DNA of 64,000 bases from Halopseudomonas laoshanensis (GCF_008365385.1 NZ_QOVF01000007.1:62001-126000); one strand, 5' to 3'; numbered from the stretch's first letter, positions 35,904-44,903 are shown. The notes: a model not told the origin generated them from the sequence alone. Numbers and translations are program-made.

Positions 35904-36677
35904 TCAGTCCCAAAGCTTCCAGGGCGCACCGGCGGCCCAGGTCTCTTCCAGTACCACCTTGTCGCGAAGCGAGTCCATGCTCTGCCAATATCCCTTGTGG
36001 TGATAACTACCCAGCTTGCCGGCTTCAACCAGACGGTTCATCGGCTCGTTTTCCCAAACCGTCTGGTCGTCGTCAATCAGATCAAACACCTTGGGCTCAC
36101 AGACAAAAAAACCACCGTTGATCAAACCACCATCAGCAGCGCCCTTTTCGCGGAAACCTTCCACGTGACTCAGCTCTTCATTCAAGCGCAGCGCGCCGTA
36201 ACGGCCCGGCTGTGTCACCGCGGTCAAGGTGCACCAATGCCCGGACCTACGGTGGGCCTCGACCAGCGCAGTAATATCCACATCACTTACGCCGTCACCA
36301 TAGGTCAAGCAGAAGGGTCCGTCAGAAAGGTATTGCTGAGCACGCTTGAGGCGCCCCCCGGTCATGGTGTCGCCACCGGTATCAAGTACGGTGACCTTCC
36401 ACTTCTCCTTCAGCTTGTCATGCCATTCGATACTGCCGCTTTGCAGATCAATGGTGTAATCGCTGCGGATGCCGCGGTAGTTGAGAAAGTACTCCTTGAT
36501 AAATGCGACCTTGTAACCACCCAGCACCACAAACTCGGTAAAACCATGATGGGCGTACATTTTCATGATGTGCCAGATGATCGGCATGCCACCAACTTCA
36601 ACCATCGGCTTGGGCCTGACGGCTGTTTCCTCACTCAATCGGGTACCAAACCCGCCGGCAAATATCGCTACTTTCAT
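35904..36677 (-). CDS. rfbF: Glucose-1-phosphate cytidylyltransferase
   Basis: 257 residues with the nucleotidyltransferase start MKVAIFAGGFGTRLSEETA, RPKPMVEVGGMPIIWHIMK, and the GDGVSDVDI metal site. It converts glucose-1-phosphate and CTP to CDP-glucose, the entry step to CDP-linked dideoxy and branched sugars. The length is typical for RfbF/DdhA. The usual next enzyme, CDP-glucose 4,6-dehydratase, is not encoded in this window. Confidence 0.94.
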   Translation of the reverse strand: MKVAIFAGGFGTRLSEETAVRPKPMVEVGGMPIIWHIMKMYAHHGFTEFVVLGGYKVAFIKEYFLNYRGIRSDYTIDLQSGSIEWHDKLKEKWKVTVLDTGGDTMTGGRLKRAQQYLSDGPFCLTYGDGVSDVDITALVEAHRRSGHWCTLTAVTQPGRYGALRLNEELSHVEGFREKGAADGGLINGGFFVCEPKVFDLIDDDQTVWENEPMNRLVEAGKLGSYHHKGYWQSMDSLRDKVVLEETWAAGAPWKLWD

Positions 36678-36716
36678 ATAGCTACACTCCTTGGCTGCTA
36701 CGGAAAAATAAACCGC

Positions 36717-37763
36717 TTAACGCTCAAGCCAGACCAGATTCTCGGATAGCCGCTGTTCGGCAATATGGCTTTGCAGCACATGCAGACGCATTAGCGGTGA
36801 AGAGCGGAAATCAGCGTCGTTGAACTTCATCCGTGTCAGGCCCTCGATCAAGCGTTTGATCGAGTCGGACAAGGTCATCTGCGGCTGATGATCTGGCGCC
36901 AAACGGGCGAAGAGGCTGAAGTCCACCTTGTATGAGCGGCTGTCGACCGGTGCATCGGTATTGATACTGACCGTGGTGCCAGGAACGGCATCGGCCACCG
37001 CCGCCGCAAGATCGCGCACCTGATGATTGCGCGCGTCAGATCCGGTATTGACCGTGAGGAACCGGCCGCCGTTATCGGCTTGCCGCTGCACGGCCCAATC
37101 GATAGCGCGGGCCATGTCTGCCACATCAATCAATGGCCGCCAGGGTGAACCATCGCTGAGCACGGTGATCCGCCCCTCGCTCAGCGCGCAGGCAACAAAG
37201 TCATTGAGTACCAGGTCCAGCCGCAGGCGGTCGGACATGCCACAGGCAGTAGCAAAACGCAGGCAGGTGATGACCATGTCGGTGTCTATCTCGGCCAACG
37301 CTTGTTCGGAACCGATTTTTGATTTGGCATAGGCCGTCATGGGGGCCACGGGATCAGACTCGCAACGCGGCGCGCCGTCAGCTACGCCGTAGACGCTGCA
37401 GCTGGAAGCAAACACAAAATGACTGACTCCCACGGCAGCGCAATTTTTAGCGATGGCCAGCGTTGCGTCCTGATTGATCTCCCGTGTCACCGCGGCGAAG
37501 CGGTTGCCCATCGGATCATTGGAAACGGCGGCCAACTGGACCACCGCGTCGTAGCCCTTGAGCTCGTTCTCAGTGATCGCTCGCACGTCACCAAAGAATT
37601 GTTGATGCAGATAGCGCTCCGGTGCGCTGATGGCACCGGTCAGGCAGTGAGCGAAGTAGGCATTGTCGTAACCATCGATTTGCGCCTGGGGATGCCGCTG
37701 AGCAAGCTCGCGCACCACTGATGGGCCGACATATCCCAGGTTCCCCAACACAAGTATTTTCAT
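36717..37763 (-). CDS. NAD-dependent epimerase/dehydratase (extended SDR)
   Basis: 348 residues, start at 37763 supported by AAGGAA 7 nt upstream. The dinucleotide motif is GNLGYVG (Asn where Gly is usual), followed by VQLAAVSNDPMG, the SSCSVYG serine motif and YAKSK, giving the catalytic Tyr and Lys. It acts on a nucleotide sugar; the specific reaction is not predictable. The N-terminus lacks the features of CDP-glucose 4,6-dehydratase (RfbG) that I would expect. It is the first gene of the operon. Confidence 0.85.
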   Translation of the reverse strand: MKILVLGNLGYVGPSVVRELAQRHPQAQIDGYDNAYFAHCLTGAISAPERYLHQQFFGDVRAITENELKGYDAVVQLAAVSNDPMGNRFAAVTREINQDATLAIAKNCAAVGVSHFVFASSCSVYGVADGAPRCESDPVAPMTAYAKSKIGSEQALAEIDTDMVITCLRFATACGMSDRLRLDLVLNDFVACALSEGRITVLSDGSPWRPLIDVADMARAIDWAVQRQADNGGRFLTVNTGSDARNHQVRDLAAAVADAVPGTTVSINTDAPVDSRSYKVDFSLFARLAPDHQPQMTLSDSIKRLIEGLTRMKFNDADFRSSPLMRLHVLQSHIAEQRLSENLVWLER

Positions 37764-38027
37764 GCAGCTTTCCTTAGCAGAGGGCCCGATAATATTTTGA
37801 AACAAGCTAAAAAATGGATCCAACAGCGCAATCAGGTCAAGAGCTATTTTTCAAACAAGAAAGATTCCGACGAAATGCTCGGACACAGCGTATTCGGCGC
37901 ACGAGCTCAGCACCCCAATGCTGCCACCCAGGCGACCGGCCGGCAGATTGCCGACATCACTGGCGTTTCTTCGCCTGAGAAGCATAGACTCCATGCACTA
38001 CAAACTTAACAGTAATGCAGGGGGCGC

Positions 38028-38924
38028 ATGAGCAACCTTCAGCAACTACGTCATTTTGCCGCCTTGGCTGAACACGGCAACTTCGCCCGGGCAGCCGAAG
38101 CGGTGCATCTCAGCCAGCCCGCGCTGAGCCGCAGTATTCAGGGACTCGAAGCAAGCCTGGACTGCCGCCTGCTCGACCGCCACAGCCGCGGCATCAGCCT
38201 GACCGTGCATGGTCAATTAGTGCTTGAGCACGCTCAAAGATTATTGGCTGGTAGTCATGCATTGAAAAACGCGGTCAGCCAACTGGGTAACCTGGAAGCT
38301 GGCGAGCTGCTGCTGGGCAGCGGCCCTTACCCGGCAGCGCGTTTGATTCCGCAAGCTATAGGCAAACTTGCCAGCGCCTACCCGCGTGTAAGAATTCAAC
38401 TGCTGATCGACAACTGGCTGGGTCTGCGCCGCCGGTTACTCAACGATGATCTGGAGCTGTTTGTCGCAGACATCCGCGATCTGGAAGACGACCCACTCCT
38501 GCATATTGAGGCTCTGAGCGTGCATCGCGGCGTGATCTGCTGCCGGCCCGACCATCCTCTCAGCCGCAAGAAGAGTCTCTCGATTGAAGAGCTGTTGGCC
38601 TATCCCTTGGCGGCAACGCATTTGCCTCAGCAAATCAGTCAGGAGCTCAACAGTCTGAGTGGCAAGGAACAGCCGATCAGCATTCAGTGTGACAACTTCA
38701 TGGTACTCAAAGCGCTGGTAGCGCAGAGCGACGTACTGACCATGGCGTTATGGGATGTGGTCGCAGAAGATGTGGCCGCCGGCCGACTGAGCGTACTGCC
38801 GCTGGCCAACGGTATGTTTCAGCAGACCTCTGCTTATGGATTGGTTAGCCGCGCAGGTCACACGCTCTCACCTGCTGCACAGATTCTCAGGCAGCACGTG
38901 CTGGAAGATGAAAGGACAAGTTAG
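38028..38924 (+). CDS. LysR-family transcriptional regulator
   Basis: 298 residues. The winged helix-turn-helix is at residues about 3-62 (LQQLRHFAALAEHGNFARAAE and VHLSQPALSRSIQGLEASL), then a periplasmic-binding-like effector domain. AGGGGG precedes the ATG. It is divergent from the sugar operon, whose first start is 265 bp away, so it may regulate that operon. Its effector is unknown. Confidence 0.92.
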   Translation: MSNLQQLRHFAALAEHGNFARAAEAVHLSQPALSRSIQGLEASLDCRLLDRHSRGISLTVHGQLVLEHAQRLLAGSHALKNAVSQLGNLEAGELLLGSGPYPAARLIPQAIGKLASAYPRVRIQLLIDNWLGLRRRLLNDDLELFVADIRDLEDDPLLHIEALSVHRGVICCRPDHPLSRKKSLSIEELLAYPLAATHLPQQISQELNSLSGKEQPISIQCDNFMVLKALVAQSDVLTMALWDVVAEDVAAGRLSVLPLANGMFQQTSAYGLVSRAGHTLSPAAQILRQHVLEDERTS

Positions 38925-38960
38925 CTGCGGATCAAGCTGGAAGGGATAGCCAGAGGGAGA

Positions 38961-39044
38961 ATGGCGAACCCGACCGAACAACTAACACCTTGGCAGGCAG
39001 CAGCTGAACAGGCCGGGCTCTTGCAGCTCATGAAAGGGTGCTGA
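38961..39044 (+). CDS. Possible 27-residue peptide
   Basis: Short frame MANPTEQLTPWQAAAEQAGL then LQLMKGC, with GAGGGAGA directly upstream of the ATG (too close for an ideal ribosome site). It lies in the short gap after the LysR gene and overlaps the end of the opposite-strand repeat protein by 17 bp. It could be a small protein, a remnant, or chance; I do not recognise it. Confidence 0.2.
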   Translation: MANPTEQLTPWQAAAEQAGLLQLMKGC

Positions 39045-39405
39045 CGCTAGGCGACACACCCCGTTCGGCATCACGTAACAGATCCCTCAAGCGCTCAGAG
39101 CCATCCTCAGCCAGAAAGCCTTTGTGACTCTCATCCGCAGAAGGTCCGAACTGCGATGCACCCTGTAACAGCTCACGCAAACGCTCGGAGCCGTCCTCTA
39201 CCAGATAGTCTTTCAGGTCACTACCTGTAGAAAAGCCAAGTTGCGATGCACTGTTTGCTCTGCTTTCTACCGACTTGGTACGCAGATCGATAAGACGCTC
39301 CGCACCGCCCTCAGCATGGGCAACACCGAAAGAAGACCCTACCAACACAGCGGCTGAGACCAGACCCGCCAACACATTAGAAGACAGACGATTTGATACT
39401 TTCAT
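39028..39405 (-). CDS. Secreted small protein with GSERLR-type repeats
   Basis: 125 residues; ATG at 39405 has GGAGG 8 nt upstream. A signal peptide (VLAGLVSAAVLVGSSFGVAHA) precedes three related units: EGGAERLIDLRTKS, VEDGSERLRELLQGASQFG and AEDGSERLRDLLRDAERG. Units one and two are also followed by similar SASQLG/GASQFG segments. The mature part is short, acidic/basic mixed and probably helical. I do not recognise the family. A hairpin-forming stretch sits in its leader (39434-39466). Confidence 0.72.
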   Translation of the reverse strand: MKVSNRLSSNVLAGLVSAAVLVGSSFGVAHAEGGAERLIDLRTKSVESRANSASQLGFSTGSDLKDYLVEDGSERLRELLQGASQFGPSADESHKGFLAEDGSERLRDLLRDAERGVSPSVSTLS

Positions 39406-39433
39406 TTTGCATACCTCCAGAACCGTTTTATGA

Positions 39434-39466
39434 CTTGAGGCGGGCTTGAATATGACCGCCTTCAAG
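39434..39466 (-). other. Leader hairpin upstream of the GSERLR repeat protein
   Basis: CTTGAGGCGG (39434-39443) pairs with CCGCC-T-TCAAG (39456-39466) with one bulged T, 29-61 nt before the start codon on the minus strand. No U run follows, so it looks like a leader structure or operator rather than a terminator. Confidence 0.4.
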
Positions 39467-39813
39467 ATTCCTGCAGAACAAGCCCATTGGCTCTCTGCAT
39501 GGTTCGTACGATAAAGATCTGGAGGAAAATGCGGTACACACATACTGTCAACTTATTGCCCAATTCTGCATGCACCCTTATTGAGCATCCTTCATCACCA
39601 TTTACAACCCCTGAAAAATGGGGCTTCTATAACAAATAAAACAATCCTGTAAGATTATTGCCCATTCCTACTTGCCTGGTTATCCGATGCACACGGCGCA
39701 CTCTTGCATTAGCTGCCAGAACGATTATGGTAGAGAGTATTCCCGTCTGAAAACCGCAATCGCACATGAAGCAGCCTCATTCCACCTCTAGAACGCCTCA
39801 GGACTTCCTCGTT

Positions 39814-39843
39814 TAAGCCGGGACGTTTTATACGTACCCGGCC
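39814..39843 (+). promoter_or_regulatory. Leader hairpin A, shared with the second rnk-like gene
   Basis: GCCGGGACG and CGTACCCGGC form a 9-bp stem with one bulged A around a TTTTATA loop. It lies about 135 nt before the rnk-like ATG. The block CTTCCT-(N2-3)-TTAAGCCGGGACG...CGTACCCGGC recurs at 44904-44933 ahead of the paralogue. A leader attenuator has been proposed for Pseudomonas rnk genes; whether this is that element is untested. Confidence 0.5.
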
Positions 39844-39978
39844 GTGTCATTTATCGCCCGTCTCCTAGGTCCTGCCCCATACAAGATGGTTTGAGTCGCT
39901 CGGCGCAGCCGAAGCGCGACCAAGGTCTGTGTCCGGTCTGAGCATGAAAAAATTGAATCAAACGGAAGAATACTCAGT

Positions 39979-40383
39979 ATGAATATGCCCAATATTGTTA
40001 TCACCCGCCTGGACGCTCAGCGTCTGGAAAAGCTGTTCGACCCGATGACGTACCCGCTCGACAGCCTTGAAGCATTGGAAGCTGAAATGGCCCGGGCGCG
40101 GGTCATCAGTCACAAACGCATTCAACCCGATGTCGTCACCATGAACTCCACCGTGCGGTTGCTCGACGAAACCACCGCGCGCGAGTTCCTGGTGACCCTG
40201 GTGTACCCGCATAACGCTGGGGCACCTGACACCGTCTCGGTACTCGCTCCGGTGGGTATGGCGATCCTGGGACTCAAGATCGGCCAGAGTATCGAATGGT
40301 CGTCAGCGCATTGCCGACCACTGAAACTGACAGTGCTGGACATTCCCTACCAGCCCGAGGCTAATGAGGAATATCACCTCTGA
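39979..40383 (+). CDS. rnk: Rnk-type regulator (GreA/GreB C-terminal-like)
   Basis: 134 residues. The N-terminal helical part (LDAQRLEKLFDPMTYPLDSL) precedes a GreA/GreB C-terminal-like domain with VTMNSTVRLLDETTAREFLV, DTVSVLAPVGMAILGLKIGQ and a terminal strand. Rnk proteins bind RNA polymerase, lack the long coiled coil of GreA, and were first found as regulators of nucleoside diphosphate kinase levels. A second, more diverged copy is at 44970-45341. Confidence 0.85.
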   Translation: MNMPNIVITRLDAQRLEKLFDPMTYPLDSLEALEAEMARARVISHKRIQPDVVTMNSTVRLLDETTAREFLVTLVYPHNAGAPDTVSVLAPVGMAILGLKIGQSIEWSSAHCRPLKLTVLDIPYQPEANEEYHL

Positions 40384-40399
40384 GGTGCCGAACGTGATG

Positions 40400-40420
40400 A
40401 AGGGGTACCAAGTACCCCTT
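40400..40420 (+). terminator. Hairpin after the rnk-like gene
   Basis: A perfect 9-bp stem (40400-40408 with 40412-40420) closes a CAA loop 16 bp after the stop. It is followed by a pyrimidine-rich TCCTTC rather than a pure T run. It lies between convergent genes. Confidence 0.5.
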
Positions 40421-40439
40421 TCCTTCGCACAAATAATCG

Positions 40440-41810
40440 CTAACGCACGCCCGACGCCCGTAACGCCGCCGGAGTAAATTGGTTGTAACTGGGCTGGTAA
40501 TCATACTGCGGGGCGGACTCTTCTTCGGTATACATGCCCAGTGCGATATAGCGACCGGCCAACAGGTCGTACAGCGTTTCGATCGCATACCCCGCAGTCT
40601 GGCGCTTGTAATTAAACGCAATGTGCCCCTCGCCTACGCGCCAGAGCGTGCCTCGGCCGTCGTAATGATCGGCAAGACTGATCATCCAGGAGTCTTCATC
40701 AACAAAGAAATTGCGCTGAGCATAAACGTGCCTCTGGCCCTGCTTGAGACTCCCTTGCACCTGCCAAACACGATGCAACTCAAAACGCGTATGCTCGGGA
40801 TTGATGTGCCCCGCCTGAAGAACATCCTCATATTTCACCTTGCGATCCGCCATCCGATAGGCGTTGTACGGGATATAGACTTCCTGCTTGCCTACCAGCT
40901 TCCAGTCATATCGGTCGGGGGCACCGTTGTACATGGCAAAATTGTCTGAGGTGCGCAGGCCATCGGATGCAGAGCCCTGACCATCGTAAGCGACCTGCGG
41001 AGCCCGGCGAACCCGACGCTGGCCTGCGTTATAGACCCAGGCCATACGTGGTTCCTGTAACTGATCCAGCGTGTCATGCACTAGCAATACATTTCCAGCC
41101 AGACGTGACGGCGCATTCACGCGCTGCTTAAAGAACAGCAGAGTGTTGGGCATGCTCGAAGCGTCCACGTCAGGCATGAACTGCGGATAGGCGACCTCCT
41201 CTTCCATTTTGATCAACGTGTAGGAACCATTGGTCTGCGGCATTGCCTGCATATACCAGCGTTTGTAATTCAGACGATAGCGGGTGTGATGGTTCCATAT
41301 CACCTCGGCCCCAGACTTGGGAATCGGAAAGGCGAGCACATCGTGGGCAAAGTTTTCAATGCCATCACCGCCGTTGACCAATCGAGCCTGGCCGGCGGTC
41401 CGCTTGACCTGTTCATATACGGCGTCAGGATAACCAACGGTCCGCTTGGATTGGAAAACCGGCATGCGATAAGTGTCTGGGTAGCGCTCGAAAAGTGCCA
41501 TTTGGCCAGGCGTCAGGTGTTCGCGGTGCTCCTGGTAGTTTTGCGCTGTAATGACAAACTCGGGTTGTTCGCCTGCAAAAGGATTGCTTTGGAAGTTGTT
41601 ATCCAGAACCTCCCCTGCGTCCGAACCAAGCCCGCCCGTCCACTCCGGAATAGTGCCCGCTGCATTGCCCGCTCTCTCAGCACCGATCGGCGTCAGCTCG
41701 GCACCCAGCTTGTCTATTTCCTGCTGAGTTAACGACTGGGCCAAGAGGCCCGAGGTCGACAATCCCAGCACCACACCCATCGCATTGATAACCGTATTTT
41801 TCAATCGCAT
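40440..41810 (-). CDS. DUF1329 periplasmic/outer-membrane-associated protein
   Basis: 456 residues with a signal peptide (INAMGVVLGLSTSGLLAQS), then a DUF1329 body: ELTPIGAERAGNAAGTIPEWTGG, FPIPKSGAEVIWNHHTRYR, RRVRRAPQVAYDGQGSASDG and DDWKLVGK-like YDWKLVGKQEVYIPYNAYR. DUF1329 proteins resemble LolA/LolB-type lipid-handling proteins and are often found near degradation or efflux genes. AAGGAA precedes the ATG at 41810. Confidence 0.88.
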   Translation of the reverse strand: MRLKNTVINAMGVVLGLSTSGLLAQSLTQQEIDKLGAELTPIGAERAGNAAGTIPEWTGGLGSDAGEVLDNNFQSNPFAGEQPEFVITAQNYQEHREHLTPGQMALFERYPDTYRMPVFQSKRTVGYPDAVYEQVKRTAGQARLVNGGDGIENFAHDVLAFPIPKSGAEVIWNHHTRYRLNYKRWYMQAMPQTNGSYTLIKMEEEVAYPQFMPDVDASSMPNTLLFFKQRVNAPSRLAGNVLLVHDTLDQLQEPRMAWVYNAGQRRVRRAPQVAYDGQGSASDGLRTSDNFAMYNGAPDRYDWKLVGKQEVYIPYNAYRMADRKVKYEDVLQAGHINPEHTRFELHRVWQVQGSLKQGQRHVYAQRNFFVDEDSWMISLADHYDGRGTLWRVGEGHIAFNYKRQTAGYAIETLYDLLAGRYIALGMYTEEESAPQYDYQPSYNQFTPAALRASGVR

Positions 41811-41942
41811 ATTATTATTTTCCTTGGATAAATGCTGCCCACAGACAGCCGTATGCCACCCCATGCATTGCAGCAGCGGTAAATGGTGTTTTTAGAAGGT
41901 ATTGGTGGAGCAATTAGGTAGCCGGGCGCCGCCCGGCCAGGG

Positions 41943-43262
41943 TCAGTCCGTGGCCTGCAGATAATCGGTCGTCAGCGCTGAAAGCGCCTTGATACCCGTC
42001 AACAGCGCCTTGTCATCTACCATAAATTCCGGTGAATGATTCGGCGCCGCCTTGCCCATATTGTCCGCCGGAGTCACGCCCAGGAAGAAGAACAGGCCCG
42101 GTACCTTCTGAGCGAAATAGGAGAAATCTTCGGAGCCAGTCACTAGCGGTGAGGGGAAGGTCCGGCCATCCGTTACCCTCTGCAGCGTGGGCAACATGCG
42201 CGCGGTTAGAGCTGGCTCGTTCACCGTCGTGGCGTAGTTCTCGATGATCTTCACCTCGGCCTGCGCGCCGGACGCTTGAGCAGTGTGCTCAGCCGTCTGC
42301 GTGATTTGCGCATTCACTTCCTTCTGCACCGCATCATCAAAGGTCCGTACCGTACCGGTCATCTTGACCTTATCGGGAATGATGTTGTGGCGCGTACCGC
42401 CCTCGATGGTGCCGATGGTGACCACCGCTGGTGCCGGCATGATATCGGTTCTACGGCTGACCACCGTTTGCAGGCCAGTGATGATCTGCGCACTGGCGAC
42501 GATCGGATCAACCCCATTCCAGGGCTGCGCCCCGTGCGTTTGCTTGCCGGTTACCGTGATATGCAGATCCCCGCTACTGGCCATGGTTGGACCGCTGCGG
42601 TAGCCAATCACGCCAGTTGGCGCTGCAGCCGTCACGTGCAGACCAAAGATCGCATCCACCGCCGGATTCTCCAGCACGCCTTCCTCAACCATCAGGCGCG
42701 CGCCGAAATAGCGTTCGCCGTCATAAACATAATCACTCGGACCCTCTTCCGCCGGCTGGAATATAAACTTCACGCTGCCGGGCAACTCCTCGCGCACCGC
42801 TGCCAGGTTTTCCGCCACTGCCATCAGTATCGCCACATGCGCATCATGCCCACAGGCGTGCATCACCGGCATCGACTTGCCGAGGTATTCCTGCTTCACC
42901 GCGGATGCATAGGCAAGGCCGGTATTTTCTGCCACTGGGAGTGCATCCATATCGGCCCTGAGCGCCACCACCGGGCCTGGCTTGCCACCCTTCAACATGG
43001 CCACCACACCGGTAGTACCTACACCCGTCTCGACCGTCATGCCCAACTGGCGAAGATGCCCGGCAATCAGCGCGGCCGTTCGGGTTTCCTGATTACCCAA
43101 CTCCGGATGCTGATGAATATCATGCCGCCAGCCGATGGCTTTCTGCTCAAGCTGCGCTGCATTGTCGATTACCCGGTCGGTAAGCGATTGCGCCGCCAAT
43201 GAAGTCAACGGCAGGCCCGCGACGAACATAAGGCTGGCGCCCAGAAGCAAAGTCTTGGTCAT
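41943..43262 (-). CDS. M20-family amidohydrolase, secreted
   Basis: 439 residues with a signal peptide (LLLGASLMFVAGLPLTSLAAQ). The M20/IAA-amino acid hydrolase-type core shows DIHQHPELGNQE, ALRADMDALP and the metal-binding HACGHDAHVAILM, then a lid domain (MASSGDLHITVTGKQTHGAQ). Such enzymes hydrolyse N-acyl amino acids or related amides. The export signal suggests it acts on external conjugates. It follows the AraC regulator by 15 bp and is likely co-transcribed with it. Confidence 0.9.
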   Translation of the reverse strand: MTKTLLLGASLMFVAGLPLTSLAAQSLTDRVIDNAAQLEQKAIGWRHDIHQHPELGNQETRTAALIAGHLRQLGMTVETGVGTTGVVAMLKGGKPGPVVALRADMDALPVAENTGLAYASAVKQEYLGKSMPVMHACGHDAHVAILMAVAENLAAVREELPGSVKFIFQPAEEGPSDYVYDGERYFGARLMVEEGVLENPAVDAIFGLHVTAAAPTGVIGYRSGPTMASSGDLHITVTGKQTHGAQPWNGVDPIVASAQIITGLQTVVSRRTDIMPAPAVVTIGTIEGGTRHNIIPDKVKMTGTVRTFDDAVQKEVNAQITQTAEHTAQASGAQAEVKIIENYATTVNEPALTARMLPTLQRVTDGRTFPSPLVTGSEDFSYFAQKVPGLFFFLGVTPADNMGKAAPNHSPEFMVDDKALLTGIKALSALTTDYLQATD

Positions 43263-43277
43263 CGTGTTATCTCTTTT

Positions 43278-44345
43278 TTAGGAGTTTATTGCCGACTGGC
43301 TTAACTGAGCCGAACGGTAGTGCGTTGGCGAGCAACCAAACCACTGACGAAACGCACGGTAGAACTGTGCCGATTGCCGATAGCCTAACAGGGCGGCAAC
43401 AGCGTCCAGCGAATAGCCCTGGAGCAGATAGCGCTGAGCCTGCTGCTTTCTAGCCCGCTCGATCAGGCCTCTGAATGCAGCACCTTCTCGCTGAACATTG
43501 CGCTGCAACGTACGTCGGCTCACCGCCAACAGAGCCGCACACTGATCAATATCGACATCGCCCTGGCGGCATAGCAGTGGCAGCAGCGCCATGACCGAAT
43601 CGCACCATTCCGGCTCCGGATTCAGGCGCATCAGATGCCGTTCACGCCTGGCAATCTGCTCCACAGAACAGCTCGGCCAGCCTAGCGGAAGGTCAAGTGA
43701 GCCCTGACCAATATGAATCTGCGCCTGACCTGGCCCGTCAAAAAGAACCTTCACAGGGAACAGTGTGCGGTAGTCCTGCTGCACTTGAGCATCAGGGGTG
43801 TAAGCAAGGCTAACGTGTTGAATCTCGTTGATGCCCAGGCTGAGTAACGTTCTGGTCAGTCCATAAACAATGGCATCGCGCTGCAGGCAGGCGGCGGCCG
43901 AGCGGCCCGCGGCCGCGACGCTCAATACGCAAGCGTCCCCTTCGCCGCCAAGCGCCAGCGCTACACCCTCGTTGTTTACCTTGAAGTAGCGGCAAAGCAA
44001 TACCAGCGCATCGCGCCGGGTGAAGGCACTGGCGAGGTAGGTTTTGCGCAGAAAACCAGCTTGATAATTGAGACCGGCGTACGCCCTGACCAGCAACAGC
44101 GGATCGCCCACCGCATGCAGTAAATCAGTCACCAGTTCATCCATCTCGGTGAGTGCGATGCGCTGATAGGCAGACTGGCGCTGTAAATGGGTAACCTGAC
44201 CCGAGACCGACTCAATCACCGCACTCGGCAGCGCAAGCTTGAGCGCCTTGACCGTAGTCATAAAGTGCTCAGGCGAAACGGATCGCGCAGTTGCGCTTAC
44301 CTGATTTCCCTGCGACCAACTGGGTGGGTGGATGGGCATTGTCAT
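43278..44345 (-). CDS. AraC-family transcriptional regulator
   Basis: 355 residues with an N-terminal arabinose-binding-like domain of the OruR/'AraC_binding_2' style and a C-terminal pair of helix-turn-helix motifs (DQCAALLAVSRRTLQRNVQREG; YSLDAVAALLGYRQSAQFYRAFRQWFG). It probably controls the adjacent amidohydrolase gene. Start is uncertain: ATG at 44345 lacks a clear ribosome site, and an internal ATG at 44261 is possible. Confidence 0.88.
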   Translation of the reverse strand: MTMPIHPPSWSQGNQVSATARSVSPEHFMTTVKALKLALPSAVIESVSGQVTHLQRQSAYQRIALTEMDELVTDLLHAVGDPLLLVRAYAGLNYQAGFLRKTYLASAFTRRDALVLLCRYFKVNNEGVALALGGEGDACVLSVAAAGRSAAACLQRDAIVYGLTRTLLSLGINEIQHVSLAYTPDAQVQQDYRTLFPVKVLFDGPGQAQIHIGQGSLDLPLGWPSCSVEQIARRERHLMRLNPEPEWCDSVMALLPLLCRQGDVDIDQCAALLAVSRRTLQRNVQREGAAFRGLIERARKQQAQRYLLQGYSLDAVAALLGYRQSAQFYRAFRQWFGCSPTHYRSAQLSQSAINS

Positions 44346-44734
44346 GACTGCGTTTTTGAATAGGGGTGAACTGCTTATTGTTCCCTGATTCTAGAGGGCA
44401 AGCAGATCAGCACAAGTGCAATCGGTGCCAAAGTCAATCCTCCTACCCCATAACTGCCCAAGACTCAATTTTGAATAAAAAGTCCTTGGTGAGCTCAACC
44501 GCTGGGTGCACCTATCTCATCTGCCGATCCAGCTACTAGGATTTACGGCGTCGCCAAGAAATTTCTGTGGACCGAGGCTGTTGAACAACTAGATGTGCGA
44601 CAGCTTCGCGTGGCGTTATCGCCTTAATGCCACAGCCTTGGCAGCTTCCTCGATGGCGCATCATCGTAAGGCGCAATGCCCACTACCAGCCCCGATGCAC
44701 TCCATTATTTTGGAAGTAAGCTGCTCCGACTTTA

Positions 44735-44756
44735 AGCCCGCAGTGCGGGCTTTTTT
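44735..44756 (+). terminator. Orphan Rho-independent terminator
   Basis: GCCCGC (44736-44741) pairs with GCGGGC (44745-44750), flanked by AA and six T. It is a textbook intrinsic terminator on the plus strand, but no plus-strand gene precedes it within this gap. Confidence 0.8.
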
Positions 44757-44903
44757 ACAGGACTAGGTTTCTCACGCTGCATAGGGCCCGGAGTTGTCTT
44801 TATTCCTAGTTAGCTTATGGTAGTTAGCGTTGAACATGAGAAAAGACCATTTTGCCATGCCCATGACAGATAGACATACCACAAGACCTTTCGCCTTCCT
44901 GAA

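Larger units (their letters stand above)
39406..39978. other. Divergent intergenic region (repeat protein / rnk-like gene)
   Basis: 573 bp without a gene I can support, AT-rich in the middle (39600-39670). It contains a bulged 10-bp hairpin at 39434-39466 in the minus-strand leader, and the GCCGGG...CCCGGC hairpin at 39814-39843 in the plus-strand leader, both listed separately. Confidence 0.5.

Noticed and set aside
37797..38009. 70-codon frame between the SDR and LysR genes
   Set aside because: TTG start, no ribosome site, no recognisable features, and it spans a region expected to hold two divergent promoters.
44690..44735. Decayed tRNA before the orphan terminator
   Set aside because: Only a tRNA-3'-end-like string GCTGCTCCGAC is visible; no cloverleaf can be drawn.
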